Below, in pieces: positions 10,282 to 21,084 of a DNA stretch of 27,418 nt. Numbering within the stretch: position 1 is the first letter of the stretch; every line of letters begins with the position of its first letter. Below the pieces are notes generated by a model that saw only the letters and a list, made by a program, of their open reading frames with translations, was not told the DNA's origin and made no database searches. The DNA lies in assembly GCA_036526195.1 (NCBI GenBank), contig DATCYZ010000045.1, forward strand, positions 1 to 27,418, written 5' to 3'. Source of the DNA: DATCYZ01 sp036526195. GTDB lineage: Bacteria; Pseudomonadota; Gammaproteobacteria; Burkholderiales; SG8-39. Position numbers and translations under genes: made by a program.

Positions 10282-10962
10282 CTATTCGATGCCGGTTTTG
10301 ACGCGCACATAATCGACCATCAGCGCGACCGCGTCGCTGCCGGGCTGGCGCCGCGCCATTTCGGCCACTACGGGGCGCATCTGCGCGTACAGCAGGTGGT
10401 CCTGCAGCACCGAGTACAGGTAGAGCTCGGGCAGGATGTCCTCGGCGACGGTCGAGGCGCGCAGCTTGCGATAGGTGTCGCGGGCTTCGCGCACCTCCGC
10501 CTGTTGCTGCGGGGTCAGGCGCGCCGGGCGCTGCGCCGCGGGCGGCGCGGCGGTCGCGGTCCGTCCGAGGCGGGCGATCTCGATGAGTTCCGGCGCCTGC
10601 GACAGCTTCTGCGGCACGCCGGAGGGCAGGTGCGACACCTTCGGCGCGGCGCCCACCACGATCGCGCTGCGTTGCGCCCCGGTGACAAGGCTTGCCGGGC
10701 CGGAATAGCTTTCCTGGCGTCCGCCGTCGAAGTAGACGATGCGCAGCTGCGCGCCGGGGGCGAGTTCGAAGCGGTCGCCTTCGCGCAGTTCCATGAAGGG
10801 CTTGGGGCGACCCGTGGCGGCGGGCGTGCCGGCGGCATAGCTGACCTCGCCGCTCACGTGCGCGACGATGCCGACGTCGCCGATCGCCCAGGCCAGCGCC
10901 GGCGCGCACGCGAGCAGCAAAGCGGCGAGGTGGCGGTGGACGAAGAATCGAAGCAGCGTCAT
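10282..10962 (-). CDS. FecR-domain-like exported protein of unknown role
   Basis: This 226-residue protein starts with a signal peptide (about 1-26, LAALLLACAPALAWA). A beta-rich FecR-like domain follows: GDVGIVAHVSGEVSY, then LREGDRFELAPGAQLRIVYF and GGRQESYSGPASLV, which is the usual layout of these domains. The second half is helical and Ala/Arg/Gln-rich, ending in a region about 60 residues long (AEDILPELYLYSVL...). True FecR proteins are membrane anti-sigma regulators encoded beside a FecI sigma factor. Here no sigma factor gene is near and the export signal lies before the domain, so it is probably a periplasmic FecR-fold protein, not a regulator. An earlier ATG at 11025 would add 21 residues that hide the signal peptide, so 10962 is used. 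GGGAA just upstream is a weak ribosome-binding site. Confidence 0.65.
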   Translation of the reverse strand: MTLLRFFVHRHLAALLLACAPALAWAIGDVGIVAHVSGEVSYAAGTPAATGRPKPFMELREGDRFELAPGAQLRIVYFDGGRQESYSGPASLVTGAQRSAIVVGAAPKVSHLPSGVPQKLSQAPELIEIARLGRTATAAPPAAQRPARLTPQQQAEVREARDTYRKLRASTVAEDILPELYLYSVLQDHLLYAQMRPVVAEMARRQPGSDAVALMVDYVRVKTGIE

Positions 10963-11116
10963 GCGGGTTCCCGGCACCCGGCGGGCCCGTGAAGACGGGT
11001 CGCGCCATGGGCACGACGCAATCATGCCACGGGCGCCCCCTGCGGGGACAGGCGTCCGGCGCCCCGGACGACTTATGACAGACGGGCCGCCGGGGGCGCG
11101 AACACCGCCCGGCGCC

Positions 11117-11575
11117 TTATTTTGCGGGCTCTCCGGCCACCCGCGACAGCGCGATCAGCAGGCTGCAGGGCGCGTAGTCGATCAGCGACGCGCCGACCGA
11201 GCCCTTCCACCAGCGCGCGGCGAAGGAGGTGTTCTGGTTGTGGCCGACCACGATCAGATGCACCGCCAGGTCCTTGGCCAGCCGGCAGATCTCCTCGACC
11301 GGCTCGCCCACGGCGAGGTGGCCGGTGGCGTTGAAGCCCTTGTCGCGCAGCGCCTTGATGCCTTCGTCGAGCACCGCCTGGGTGCGCTTTTTCTCCTCCT
11401 CGAGCAGTTCCTCGGGCACGAAGCCTTCGGTGAGGAACAGGCTCGGCGGCATGCTGGCCACCGCGAGCAGGTGCATCTCCGCCTTGAGGAAGTTTGCCAG
11501 CTCGGCGCATTCGAGCAACGCGCGCTTGCCGTCCTGCGAGCCGTTGTATGCGAGCAGGATCTTCTGGTAGTCCAT
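11117..11575 (-). CDS. Universal stress protein (UspA family)
   Basis: This 152-residue single-domain protein has the Usp fold: MDYQKILLAYNGSQDGKRAL at the N-terminus, a middle helix with EEKKRTQAVLDEG, and AVHLIVVGHNQN...KGSVGASLIDYAPCSLLIA at the end. The ATP-binding motif of the family is GxxG-9 residues-G(S/T). Here the first part reads GHNQ, so the second glycine is missing while the later KGSVG is kept. Nucleotide binding may therefore be weak or absent. The start at 11575 is fixed by a strong AAGGAGG 4 nt upstream. The gene is divergent from the acyl-CoA operon. Members generally respond to stress or growth arrest, but the exact role cannot be read from the sequence. Confidence 0.87.
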   Translation of the reverse strand: MDYQKILLAYNGSQDGKRALLECAELANFLKAEMHLLAVASMPPSLFLTEGFVPEELLEEEKKRTQAVLDEGIKALRDKGFNATGHLAVGEPVEEICRLAKDLAVHLIVVGHNQNTSFAARWWKGSVGASLIDYAPCSLLIALSRVAGEPAK

Positions 11576-11579
11576 GGCC

Positions 11580-11586
11580 CCTCCTT
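11580..11586 (-). promoter_or_regulatory. Strong ribosome-binding site of the universal stress gene
   Basis: AAGGAGG on the minus strand, 4 nt before the ATG at 11575. It decides this start over the in-frame ATG at 11605, which would put the site inside the coding sequence. Confidence 0.8.
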
Positions 11587-11607
11587 GTTGCACTTCTCCC
11601 TGCACCC

Positions 11608-11613
11608 ACTATA
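11608..11613 (-). promoter_or_regulatory. Candidate -10 of the universal stress gene
   Basis: TATAGT on the minus strand, 32 nt upstream of the start codon and before the ribosome-binding site. The -35 region is poor (CTGTAC with an 18-bp spacer). Confidence 0.3.
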
Positions 11614-11687
11614 AACCCCGCGCGCAACGCCGTACAGGCCGGATCGGCATTTCACTGGGCGCGCCTCGGCCGTCTGGTGCGCGCCGT

Positions 11688-11693
11688 TAGAAT
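11688..11693 (+). promoter_or_regulatory. Candidate -10 of the acyl-CoA operon
   Basis: TAGAAT matches the -10 consensus at five of six bases and lies 25 nt before the ATG at 11719, which leaves room for the leader and GGGTGG ribosome-binding site. No clear -35 is seen in the GC-rich sequence upstream. Confidence 0.35.
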
Positions 11694-11718
11694 GCTGTTT
11701 TGCCTTGGGTGGTTCACC

Positions 11719-13233
11719 ATGCTCGATATCCAGCGTCCCGACCTCCTCGCCGCCGTCGTCGGCAGCGGCACCATGGGCCGCGGCATCGTCCAGGTCCTCG
11801 CGCAGTGCGGCATTCGCACCCTGGTGTTCGACGCCAAGGCCGGCGCCGGCCAGTCCGCGCGCGCGGCCATCGGCAAGTCGCTCGCGGCGCTGGTGCAGAA
11901 GGGCCGCGTCAAGCAGGCGGATGCCGACGCGACGATGGCGCGCATTGAAGTGGTCGATACGATGGCCGCGCTCGCGCCCTGCCATCTCGTGGTCGAGGCG
12001 ATCATCGAGTCGCTTGAGCCCAAGCGCGGGCTGTTGCGCGAACTCGAGGCGCTGGTGGGCGAGGCCTGCGTGCTCGCCTCCAACACGTCGTCCCTGTCCG
12101 TGACCGCCATGGCCGCCGCCTGCGCGAAGCCCGGGCGCGTCGCGGGCTTCCATTTCTTCAATCCCGTCCCGGTGATGAAGATCGTCGAGGTGGTGGCCGG
12201 CGAACTCACCGAGCCCTGGGTCACCGAGGCGCTGACCGCGCTCGCGAAGCGCTTCGGCCACACGCCGGTGGGCTGCAAGGACACGCCCGGGTTCATCGTC
12301 AACCACGCCGGGCGCGGCTTCGTGCCGGAGTCGCTGCGCGTGCTGCAGGAGGGCGTCGCGGACTTCGCCACCATCGACCGCGTCCTGACGGAGGCCGCGG
12401 GCTTTCGCATCGGCCCCTTCGGCCTGCTCGACCTCGTCGGCCTCGACATCGCCCATGGCGTGATGCAGTCGATGCAGACGCAGTACTACGGCGAACCCAA
12501 GTACCAGCCCTCGTTCCTGTCGGACCCGCGCGTCGCCGCTGGCCTGCTCGGTCGCAAGACCGGGCGCGGCTGGTACCGCTACGGCAAGGACGGCGTGGCC
12601 GAGAAAATCTCCGAGCCCGCCGCCCCGACCGCGCGGCCGGAGGCGGTCTGGGTCGACCCGGACGCCACGGCGCTGCGCGAACTGGTCGTCAAGCTCGGCG
12701 CAACGCCCGAGACCGGCGCCAGGCCCTCGGCGAAAGCGCTGTGCCTGGTGGCGCCGCTCGGCGAGGACGCCACCACGGCGGCGCTACGACTCGGCCTCGA
12801 TCCGTCGCGCAGCGTGGCGGTGGACCCGCTCTTCGGCTTTGCCAAGCGGCGCACGCTGATGGGCACGCCCGTCACCCGCGCGGAGATGCGCGAGGCGGCG
12901 CACGGCCTGCTCGCCGCCGACGGCGTACCGGTGTCGGTGATCCGCGATTCCGGCGGTTTCGTCGCGCAGCGCGTCGTCGCCCACATCGTCAACGTCGGCT
13001 GCGACATCGCGCAGCAGCGCATCGCCTCGCCCGAGGACCTCGACCGCGCCGTGGTGCTCGGCCTGGGCTACCCGCACGGGCCGCTCGCCATGGGCGATGC
13101 GGTGGGCGGCGCGAGGATCCTCGCCGTGCTCGACGCCATGCACGCAAACAGCGGCGAGCCCCGCTACCGCGCCAGCCCCTGGCTGCGCCGGCGCGCCCGC
13201 CTCGGCGTTTCGCTTCTCACCACTGAACAGTGA
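11719..13233 (+). CDS. 3-hydroxyacyl-CoA dehydrogenase (PaaH/PaaC type)
   Basis: This 504-residue NAD-dependent enzyme oxidises 3-hydroxyacyl-CoA to 3-ketoacyl-CoA. The NAD-binding motif is GSGTMG at 15-20. The catalytic His lies in GFHFFNPVPVMK near 143. NTSSLSVT and KDTPGFIVN are conserved. A second, C-terminal HCDH domain (SGGFVAQRVVAHIVN ... LGYPHGPLAMGD) gives the two-domain form of about 500 residues that is typical of phenylacetate-pathway PaaH rather than the 280-residue HbdA. Start 11719 follows GGGTGG. In-frame starts further upstream would overlap the divergent stress gene and its promoter. It is the first gene of an operon with thiolase (29-nt gap) and glutaryl-CoA dehydrogenase (14-nt gap), where its natural substrate would be 3-hydroxybutyryl-CoA, although a hydroxyadipyl-CoA role is possible. 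Confidence 0.9.
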   Translation: MLDIQRPDLLAAVVGSGTMGRGIVQVLAQCGIRTLVFDAKAGAGQSARAAIGKSLAALVQKGRVKQADADATMARIEVVDTMAALAPCHLVVEAIIESLEPKRGLLRELEALVGEACVLASNTSSLSVTAMAAACAKPGRVAGFHFFNPVPVMKIVEVVAGELTEPWVTEALTALAKRFGHTPVGCKDTPGFIVNHAGRGFVPESLRVLQEGVADFATIDRVLTEAAGFRIGPFGLLDLVGLDIAHGVMQSMQTQYYGEPKYQPSFLSDPRVAAGLLGRKTGRGWYRYGKDGVAEKISEPAAPTARPEAVWVDPDATALRELVVKLGATPETGARPSAKALCLVAPLGEDATTAALRLGLDPSRSVAVDPLFGFAKRRTLMGTPVTRAEMREAAHGLLAADGVPVSVIRDSGGFVAQRVVAHIVNVGCDIAQQRIASPEDLDRAVVLGLGYPHGPLAMGDAVGGARILAVLDAMHANSGEPRYRASPWLRRRARLGVSLLTTEQ

Positions 13234-13262
13234 CCCTGAACCCCAACTGACACGGAGCTGCC

Positions 13263-14471
13263 ATGCTCGATGCCTACCTGTACGACGGACTGCGTTCCCC
13301 CATCGGCCGCCACGCCGGCAAACTCGCCACGGTGCGTCCGGATGACCTCGCCGGCGAGGTGATCCGCGAAGTGGTCGCGCGCAACAAGCTCGACCCGAAG
13401 GAGATCTCCGACGTGGTGATGGGCGCGGTCACCCAGGCCGGCGAGGACTGCCGCAACGTCGGGCGCTTCGCCGCGCTGCTCGGCGGCCTGCCGCCCACGG
13501 TGCCCGGCGTGACCGTCAACCGGCTTTGCGCCAGCGGCCTGCAGGCGGTGACCGACGCCGCGCGTGCGATCACCTGCGGCGAGGGCGATCTGTACATCGC
13601 CGGCGGCGTCGAAAGCATGACGCGCGCGCCCTACGTGATGGCCAAGAGCGAGTCGGCCTACGGCCGCGACGTGAAGCTCTACGACACCACCATCGGTTCG
13701 CGCTTCACCAACCCGAAGTTCGCCAAGCAGTTCGGCGACCATGCGATGCCGCAGACCGGCGACAACGTGGCGAAGGATTTCGGCATCACGCGCGAGGAAG
13801 CCGACGCCTTTGCGCTCGCCTCGCAGCAGAAGTACGCCACGGCGGAAAAGGAAGGCTTCTTCAAGGGCGAGATCCTGCCGATCGCGCTGCCCTCGAAGAA
13901 GAAGGACGCCGCGCCGACGATGTTCGAGGCCGACGAGCATCCGCGGCGCGACGCCACCATGGAAAGCCTGGCGAAACTCAAGCCCCTGTACGAAGGCGGC
14001 GTGGTGACGGCGGGCAACGCCTCGGGCGTGAACGACGGCGCAGCGGCCCTGGTCATCGGCAGCCGCGCCTGGGGCGAGAAGTCCGGCAAGACGCCGATGG
14101 TGCGCATCCTCTCGGCCGCCTCGGCCGCGGTCGAGCCGCGCATCATGGGCGTCGGCCCGGCCTACGCCATCCCGCTGGCGCTGCAACGCGCCGGGCTGAC
14201 GCTGAAGGACATGGACATCATCGAGATCAACGAGGCCTTCGCCAGCCAGGTGCTCGGCTGCCTGAAGCTGCTCGAGATCGACTTCAAGGACCCGCGCGTC
14301 AACCCGAACGGCGGCGCGATTGCCATCGGCCACCCGCTCGGCTGCTCCGGCGCGCGGCTTGCGCTGACCGTGGCGCGCGAGCTGCAGCAATCCGGCGGCC
14401 GTTACGCCGCGGTGTCGCTGTGCATCGGCGTCGGCCAGGGCCTCGCCGTGATCCTCGAACGCACGAACTGA
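13263..14471 (+). CDS. Thiolase, acetyl-CoA acyltransferase (PcaF/PaaJ-like)
   Basis: This 402-residue thiolase cleaves a 3-ketoacyl-CoA with CoA. Catalytic residues are in place: nucleophile Cys89 in VNRLCASGLQAV, His357 in GHPLGCSGAR and Cys387 in SLCIGVGQG. GGVESMTRAP and INEAFA are also conserved. The stretch RFTNPKFAKQFG followed by MPQTGDNVAKDFGI recalls beta-ketoadipyl-CoA thiolases (PcaF, PaaJ) more than PhbA-type acetoacetyl-CoA thiolases. The next gene encodes glutaryl-CoA dehydrogenase, which favours a final step from acetoacetyl-CoA to two acetyl-CoA, so the enzyme may serve both. CGGAG before the ATG serves as the ribosome-binding site. It is the middle gene of the operon. Confidence 0.9.
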   Translation: MLDAYLYDGLRSPIGRHAGKLATVRPDDLAGEVIREVVARNKLDPKEISDVVMGAVTQAGEDCRNVGRFAALLGGLPPTVPGVTVNRLCASGLQAVTDAARAITCGEGDLYIAGGVESMTRAPYVMAKSESAYGRDVKLYDTTIGSRFTNPKFAKQFGDHAMPQTGDNVAKDFGITREEADAFALASQQKYATAEKEGFFKGEILPIALPSKKKDAAPTMFEADEHPRRDATMESLAKLKPLYEGGVVTAGNASGVNDGAAALVIGSRAWGEKSGKTPMVRILSAASAAVEPRIMGVGPAYAIPLALQRAGLTLKDMDIIEINEAFASQVLGCLKLLEIDFKDPRVNPNGGAIAIGHPLGCSGARLALTVARELQQSGGRYAAVSLCIGVGQGLAVILERTN

Positions 14472-14485
14472 GCACGGAGGACGCC

Positions 14486-15685
<1,200 letters not shown>

Positions 15686-15704
15686 CGCCGGTTCAGGCCT
15701 TATG

Positions 15705-15720
15705 GCAACATATATGTTAC
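15705..15720. promoter_or_regulatory. 16-bp palindrome, copy 2 (candidate operator)
   Basis: GCAACATATATGTTAC contains a perfect 12-bp palindrome AACATATATGTT and differs from copy 1 (96-111) at only two positions. It lies 19 nt after the gcdH stop and 31 nt from the stop of the convergent SDR gene, so it is not in front of a visible start codon. It could mark a distant or antisense promoter, a binding site of the same regulator, or another protein-bound site. Confidence 0.45.
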
Positions 15721-15751
15721 TGTTGGGCCGCGATCGGCGCCCGGCCCGCTT

Positions 15752-16516
15752 TCAGAACTTGGTGTAGCCGCCGTCGATGACGAAGGCTTCGCCGGTGTGG
15801 TACGCCGAGGCCTCGCTCGCAAGGTACACCGCGATGCCGCCGAAGTCGTCCCAGTTGCCCCAGCGCCGCGCCGGAATGCGCGGCATCACGGCCGCGGAAA
15901 ATCGCTCGTCGCCCATCGCCCGCGCCGTCATCTCGGTCTCGATCCAGCCCGGCAGAATGGAATTCACGCGGATGCGGTGCCGCGCGAGTTCCACGGCGAG
16001 CGCGCGCACGTAGGACGTGACCGCACCCTTCGAGGCGCCGTAATGGCTGTTGCGCGCCGCGCCCTCGATGGCAGCGGTGCTGGCGGTGGCGACCAGTGCC
16101 CCGCCCTTGCCGCGCCCGATCATGTGCCGCGCCGCCGCGCGAAACGTGAGGAACACGCCTTCGACGTTGATGCGCTGCACGCGCCGGAATTCCTCCAGCG
16201 TCATGTCCACCGCCATCACCGGCTTGGAGGACACCCCGGCATTGGCGAAGCAGGCGTCCACGCCGCCCAGGGCCGCAACCGTGTCGGCGAAGGTGCGCTC
16301 CACCGCCTGCTCGTCGCCGACGTCGCAGACGAAGGCCTCGACCGCGCCGCTGGCGGCGAGTTTCGCCTTGGCCGCGGCGGTCTTTTCCGGGTTCGAGCCC
16401 CAGATCGCGACGCGCGCGCCGGACGCCAGCAGCGCCTTCGCCATGCCGAAGCCGATGCCGCCGTTGCCCCCGGTCACGACCGCGGTGCGGCCGCCCAGAT
16501 CGAATGCCTTGTACAT
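15752..16516 (-). CDS. Short-chain dehydrogenase/reductase (SDR)
   Basis: This 254-residue classical SDR has the NAD(P)-binding motif TGGNGGIG at 15-22, a CDVGDE adenine-ring loop, NAGV, a Ser-containing strand (ALVATAST, where Ser replaces the more usual NISS), and YGASK with Tyr159 and Lys163. The C-terminal GEAFVIDGGYTKF is typical. GGAGG lies upstream of the ATG at 16516. The family includes sugar, sorbitol and 3-oxoacyl reductases, so the substrate is open. The gene converges on gcdH and is divergent from the first algH-like gene. Neighbouring copy 2 of the palindrome suggests shared control with the PQQ operon, but it lies at this gene's 3' end. Confidence 0.86.
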   Translation of the reverse strand: MYKAFDLGGRTAVVTGGNGGIGFGMAKALLASGARVAIWGSNPEKTAAAKAKLAASGAVEAFVCDVGDEQAVERTFADTVAALGGVDACFANAGVSSKPVMAVDMTLEEFRRVQRINVEGVFLTFRAAARHMIGRGKGGALVATASTAAIEGAARNSHYGASKGAVTSYVRALAVELARHRIRVNSILPGWIETEMTARAMGDERFSAAVMPRIPARRWGNWDDFGGIAVYLASEASAYHTGEAFVIDGGYTKF

Positions 16517-16566
16517 GCCTGCCTCCGCGGCGTGGGGATGCGCGCGAGTTTAGCGCGGCATCGCGC

Positions 16567-16596
16567 TTGTCGCGCGCCCGCCCCGGCCGCGATAAT
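16567..16596 (+). promoter_or_regulatory. Promoter of the first algH-like gene, leaderless arrangement
   Basis: TTGTCG at 16567-16572 and GATAAT at 16591-16596 are 18 bp apart, matching consensus at four and five of six bases. The ATG begins at 16604, 7 nt after the -10, so transcription should begin at or beside the start codon. No Shine-Dalgarno sequence is present. Confidence 0.55.
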
Positions 16597-16603
16597 CCTG
16601 CAC

Positions 16604-17254
16604 ATGGTCACGCGCGCCCTGCATTGGCTCCTCGCCGCACTGCTTGTCGCGCCCGCCCTGGCCGCGTTCGCGCAGGACCCGGCGCCGCGCGCCAACGGCG
16701 CCTTTCTGGTCGCGCGTGAAACGCTGCTCGACCCGAACTTCCGCGAGACCGCGGTGCTCGCCACGCAAACGCCGGACGGCGGCACGGTCGGCGTGGTGCT
16801 GAACCGGCCGACGAAGCTCAAGCTTGCCCGCTTCTTCCGCAAGCCGGTGCCTGCGGAGAACTACCGCGACCGGGTGTTTGCCGGCGGCCCGGTGATGCGG
16901 CAGGTGCTGGTCGCGGTCTTCGAATCGGCCACGCCGCCAGCGGCGTCGGCGTTTCGCGTGCAGGCCTCGCTCTGGCTCACCATGGATCCGGGGTTGATCG
17001 AGGGGCTGATCGCCGGGCACGAGGGCCGCTATCGCCTGTACGCAGGCTTCGCCGGCTGGGCGCCGCGCCAGCTCGAGGGCGAGCTGCTGCGCGCCGGCTG
17101 GCACGTGCTGCCCGCGGATGCGGATACCGTGTTCCGCGCCGACACCGGCAGCCTTTGGCAGGACCTGATCGATCGCGTGCGCGCCACGCAGACGCGCGCA
17201 CCGGGACAATTTCCGGCGCCCCAAAAGCAAAGCCCCGCGGGCGCGGGGCTGTAA
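16604..17254 (+). CDS. AlgH/YqgE-family protein with signal peptide (copy 1)
   Basis: This 216-residue protein starts with a clear signal peptide (about 1-24, LLAALLVAPALAAFAQ). The AlgH/YqgE (UPF0301) domain follows: NGAFLVARETLLDPNFRETA, VGVVLNRPT, a GGP motif (VFAGGPVMRQ), and YAGFAGWAPRQLEGELLRAGW ending in a Phe/Leu/Trp-rich segment. The usual AlgH/YqgE is a cytoplasmic protein of about 185 residues without an export signal, and its function is poorly known, so an exported form is notable. The last codons run into a hairpin (17231-17250). A second, diverged member lies 357 bp downstream. Possible roles are periplasmic scaffolding or quality control, but nothing in the sequence proves one. 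Confidence 0.83.
   Translation: MVTRALHWLLAALLVAPALAAFAQDPAPRANGAFLVARETLLDPNFRETAVLATQTPDGGTVGVVLNRPTKLKLARFFRKPVPAENYRDRVFAGGPVMRQVLVAVFESATPPAASAFRVQASLWLTMDPGLIEGLIAGHEGRYRLYAGFAGWAPRQLEGELLRAGWHVLPADADTVFRADTGSLWQDLIDRVRATQTRAPGQFPAPQKQSPAGAGL
17231..17250. repeat. Stem-loop at the 3' end of the first algH-like gene
   Basis: AGCCCCG and CGGGGCT pair around a 6-nt loop inside the last codons. No T-tract follows on the plus strand. On the minus strand it is followed by a T-rich stretch (TTGCTTTTGG), but no minus-strand gene ends here. Confidence 0.6.
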
Positions 17255-17271
17255 GCCCGGGGTCGCCGGGC

Positions 17272-17299
17272 AGTGCCGCCATAGAGCGGCACTCTTTGT
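17272..17299 (+). terminator. Candidate terminator of the first algH-like gene
   Basis: A perfect 8-bp stem (AGTGCCGC/GCGGCACT) with a 6-nt loop is followed by CTTTGTT, a short T-rich tail. It starts 18 nt after the stop codon on the right strand. Confidence 0.5.
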
Positions 17300-17539
17300 T
17301 GAACGGCCAAGGCCGTTCGGGCAAGTGCGCTGCGGACGTGTCCTTGTTCACGACCACTGAATGTTCCGCTTGCCCGGGCAGGTAGTCCGGGTTCGCGGCC
17401 CCTGCGGCGATGCGACCACCACAGTGCACACTCAAGCCCAACCATACGCTCCCAAACATCGCTGTCAAGCATTCCATCGACGCTGCAACGCAGCGTTTGA
17501 CGAATCAACGGCCTACCGCGACGCACGCGATCCGCACGA

Positions 17540-17569
17540 CTGCCACGTCGCCGGTCAGCGCGCTATACT
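17540..17569 (+). promoter_or_regulatory. Candidate promoter of the second algH-like gene
   Basis: CTGCCA at 17540-17545 and TATACT at 17564-17569 are 18 bp apart, with four and five of six consensus matches. The start codon is 42 nt beyond the -10. Confidence 0.5.
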
Positions 17570-17611
17570 GGATTTGTCGGCGTTCCACCAGACGCCCGGG
17601 AGATCGCAATC

Positions 17612-18220
17612 TTGACTGCGCTGCGTTCCGCCCTGCTGGCCCTGACCCTGCTCTTCGGCGCACCGCTCGCCGTCGCGCAGGACGGGGAAGCCATGTTCCT
17701 CGTCGCGCATCCCGGTTTCCGGGATGCGGACTACCGGGAATCGGTCCTGATCGCCGCACCCGCGCCGAACGGCGGCCATGTCGGCCTGATCCTGAACCGG
17801 CCTACGCGGCGTTCGCTCGGCAGCCTGTTCCCCGAGCACGAACCCTCGAAGAAAGTCGTCGACCCGGTGTACTACGGCGGCCCCTTCTCGCGCGCCGCGC
17901 TGGTGGCCATCGTCAAGTCCGAGCGCAATCCGGGCGTGGGCTCGGTGCCGCTCATGAAGAACCTATACCTGGCGTTCCGCGCCAACACCATCGACCAGAT
18001 CATCGAGACCAACCCGAACGACGCCCGCTACTACGTCGGCTACGTCGGCTGGCGCCCCGGTGAACTGCGCCGGGAGATCGACCGCGGCCTGTGGTCCGTG
18101 CTCGGCGCCGACATCGACACCATCTTCCGCAAGGACACCGGCGATCTGTGGGAAGAACTCACCGTGCTGTCGCGGCGGATTCGGGCGGCGTTGCCGATGG
18201 TGGGTGGGCCGGCCGGCTGA
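17612..18220 (+). CDS. AlgH/YqgE-family protein with signal peptide (copy 2)
   Basis: This 202-residue protein uses a TTG start with GGGAGA about 9 nt upstream. Residues 1-23 are a signal peptide (ALLALTLLFGAPLAVAQ). The AlgH/YqgE domain is complete: EAMFLVAHPGFRDADYRES, VGLILNRPT, YYGGPFSRAALVAI, RYYVGYVGWRPGELRREI and DIDTIFRKDTGDLWEEL. The same landmarks occur in copy 1, but most other positions differ, so the two are old paralogues and not a recent duplication. Both carry the family's NRPT, GGP and GxxGW motifs. Copy 2 has its own promoter and is followed by a repeat-rich gap before clpB, which lies on the other strand. The function is unknown. Confidence 0.85.
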   Translation: MTALRSALLALTLLFGAPLAVAQDGEAMFLVAHPGFRDADYRESVLIAAPAPNGGHVGLILNRPTRRSLGSLFPEHEPSKKVVDPVYYGGPFSRAALVAIVKSERNPGVGSVPLMKNLYLAFRANTIDQIIETNPNDARYYVGYVGWRPGELRREIDRGLWSVLGADIDTIFRKDTGDLWEELTVLSRRIRAALPMVGGPAG

Positions 18221-18287
18221 GCCGAAGGGCTGCCTGGATCGAAGGCCGGTTTTCCGGCGACTTGCTTCGCAAGTCACCGGATCGATA

Positions 18288-18315
18288 AAAAGCAAGACCC
18301 AAGCAGTTTGCTTTT
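18288..18315 (-). terminator. Possible clpB terminator
   Basis: On the minus strand an AAAAGCAA / TTGCTTTT stem with a 12-nt loop ends in five T residues, 130 nt beyond the clpB stop. The stem is AT-rich and weak, so the stronger GC stem at 18321-18352 just before it may assist. Confidence 0.35.
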
Positions 18316-18360
18316 CCTGATCCCGGTTTTGCGCGCCAGCGCAAAGCCGGGACCCACTCA

Positions 18361-18422
18361 CGCCGCAGGCGGGAGTGGAGCTCTCCGTTGATCCGGCGCC
18401 GCAGGCCCGAGTGGCGCTTTCC
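18361..18422. repeat. Two imperfect 26-bp direct repeats
   Basis: The 26 bp at 18361-18386 and 18397-18422 match at 22 positions (shared CGCCGCAGGC/GAGTGG core) and are spaced 36 bp apart, start to start. Confidence 0.7.
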
Positions 18423-18446
18423 CCCAATCGAACCGAATAGCCAACC

Positions 18447-21044
<2,598 letters not shown>

Positions 21045-21084
21045 GGGGTGTTCCCGATGGGTTCCTGGTCAATTCCTGTGCTGC

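Larger units (their letters stand above)
17255..17611. other. 357-bp gene-free gap rich in inverted repeats
   Basis: No credible protein gene was found: the open frames on both strands have mixed codon use and no family match. The first 120 bp hold consecutive perfect stems: GCCCGG/CCGGGC (17255-17271), AGTGCCGC/GCGGCACT (17272-17293), GAACGGCC/GGCCGTTC (17301-17318) and CGGGCAAG/CTTGCCCG (17318-17376). The second half (17395-17560) is less GC-rich than the surrounding genes and holds the promoter of the next gene. It may carry a structured RNA or dispersed palindromic elements. Confidence 0.55.
18221..18446. repeat. Intergenic palindrome and direct-repeat cluster before the clpB 3' end
   Basis: The gap between the convergent algH-like and clpB genes contains stem-loops at 18254-18280 (CCGGCGACTTGC / TTC / GCAAGTCACCGG, one wobble), 18288-18315 (AAAAGCAA ... 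TTGCTTTT) and 18321-18352 (14-bp arms starting TCCCGG, GCCA loop, one wobble). Two 26-bp direct repeats follow. The second stem-loop, read on the minus strand, ends in a T-tract and may end clpB transcription. The whole resembles a REP/BIME-type extragenic element. Confidence 0.65.

Noticed and set aside
7957..10992. Plus-strand open frame of 1011 codons opposite the coxL-like and FecR-like genes
   Set aside because: It spans two genes and an intrinsic terminator, and its product is low-complexity His/Arg/Val sequence. It is a shadow.
11052..11067. GTCCGG/CCGGAC stem after the universal stress gene as a terminator
   Set aside because: The pairing is real, but no T-tract follows on the minus strand and such 6-bp GC stems are common in this sequence.
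15797..17254. Extended 485-codon version of the first algH-like gene
   Set aside because: The first 269 codons are antisense to the SDR gene. The signal peptide and promoter place the start at 16604.
16977..17526. Minus-strand open frames of about 165 codons across the algH gap
   Set aside because: They overlap the hairpin run, have no motif, and their codon use shows no coding bias.
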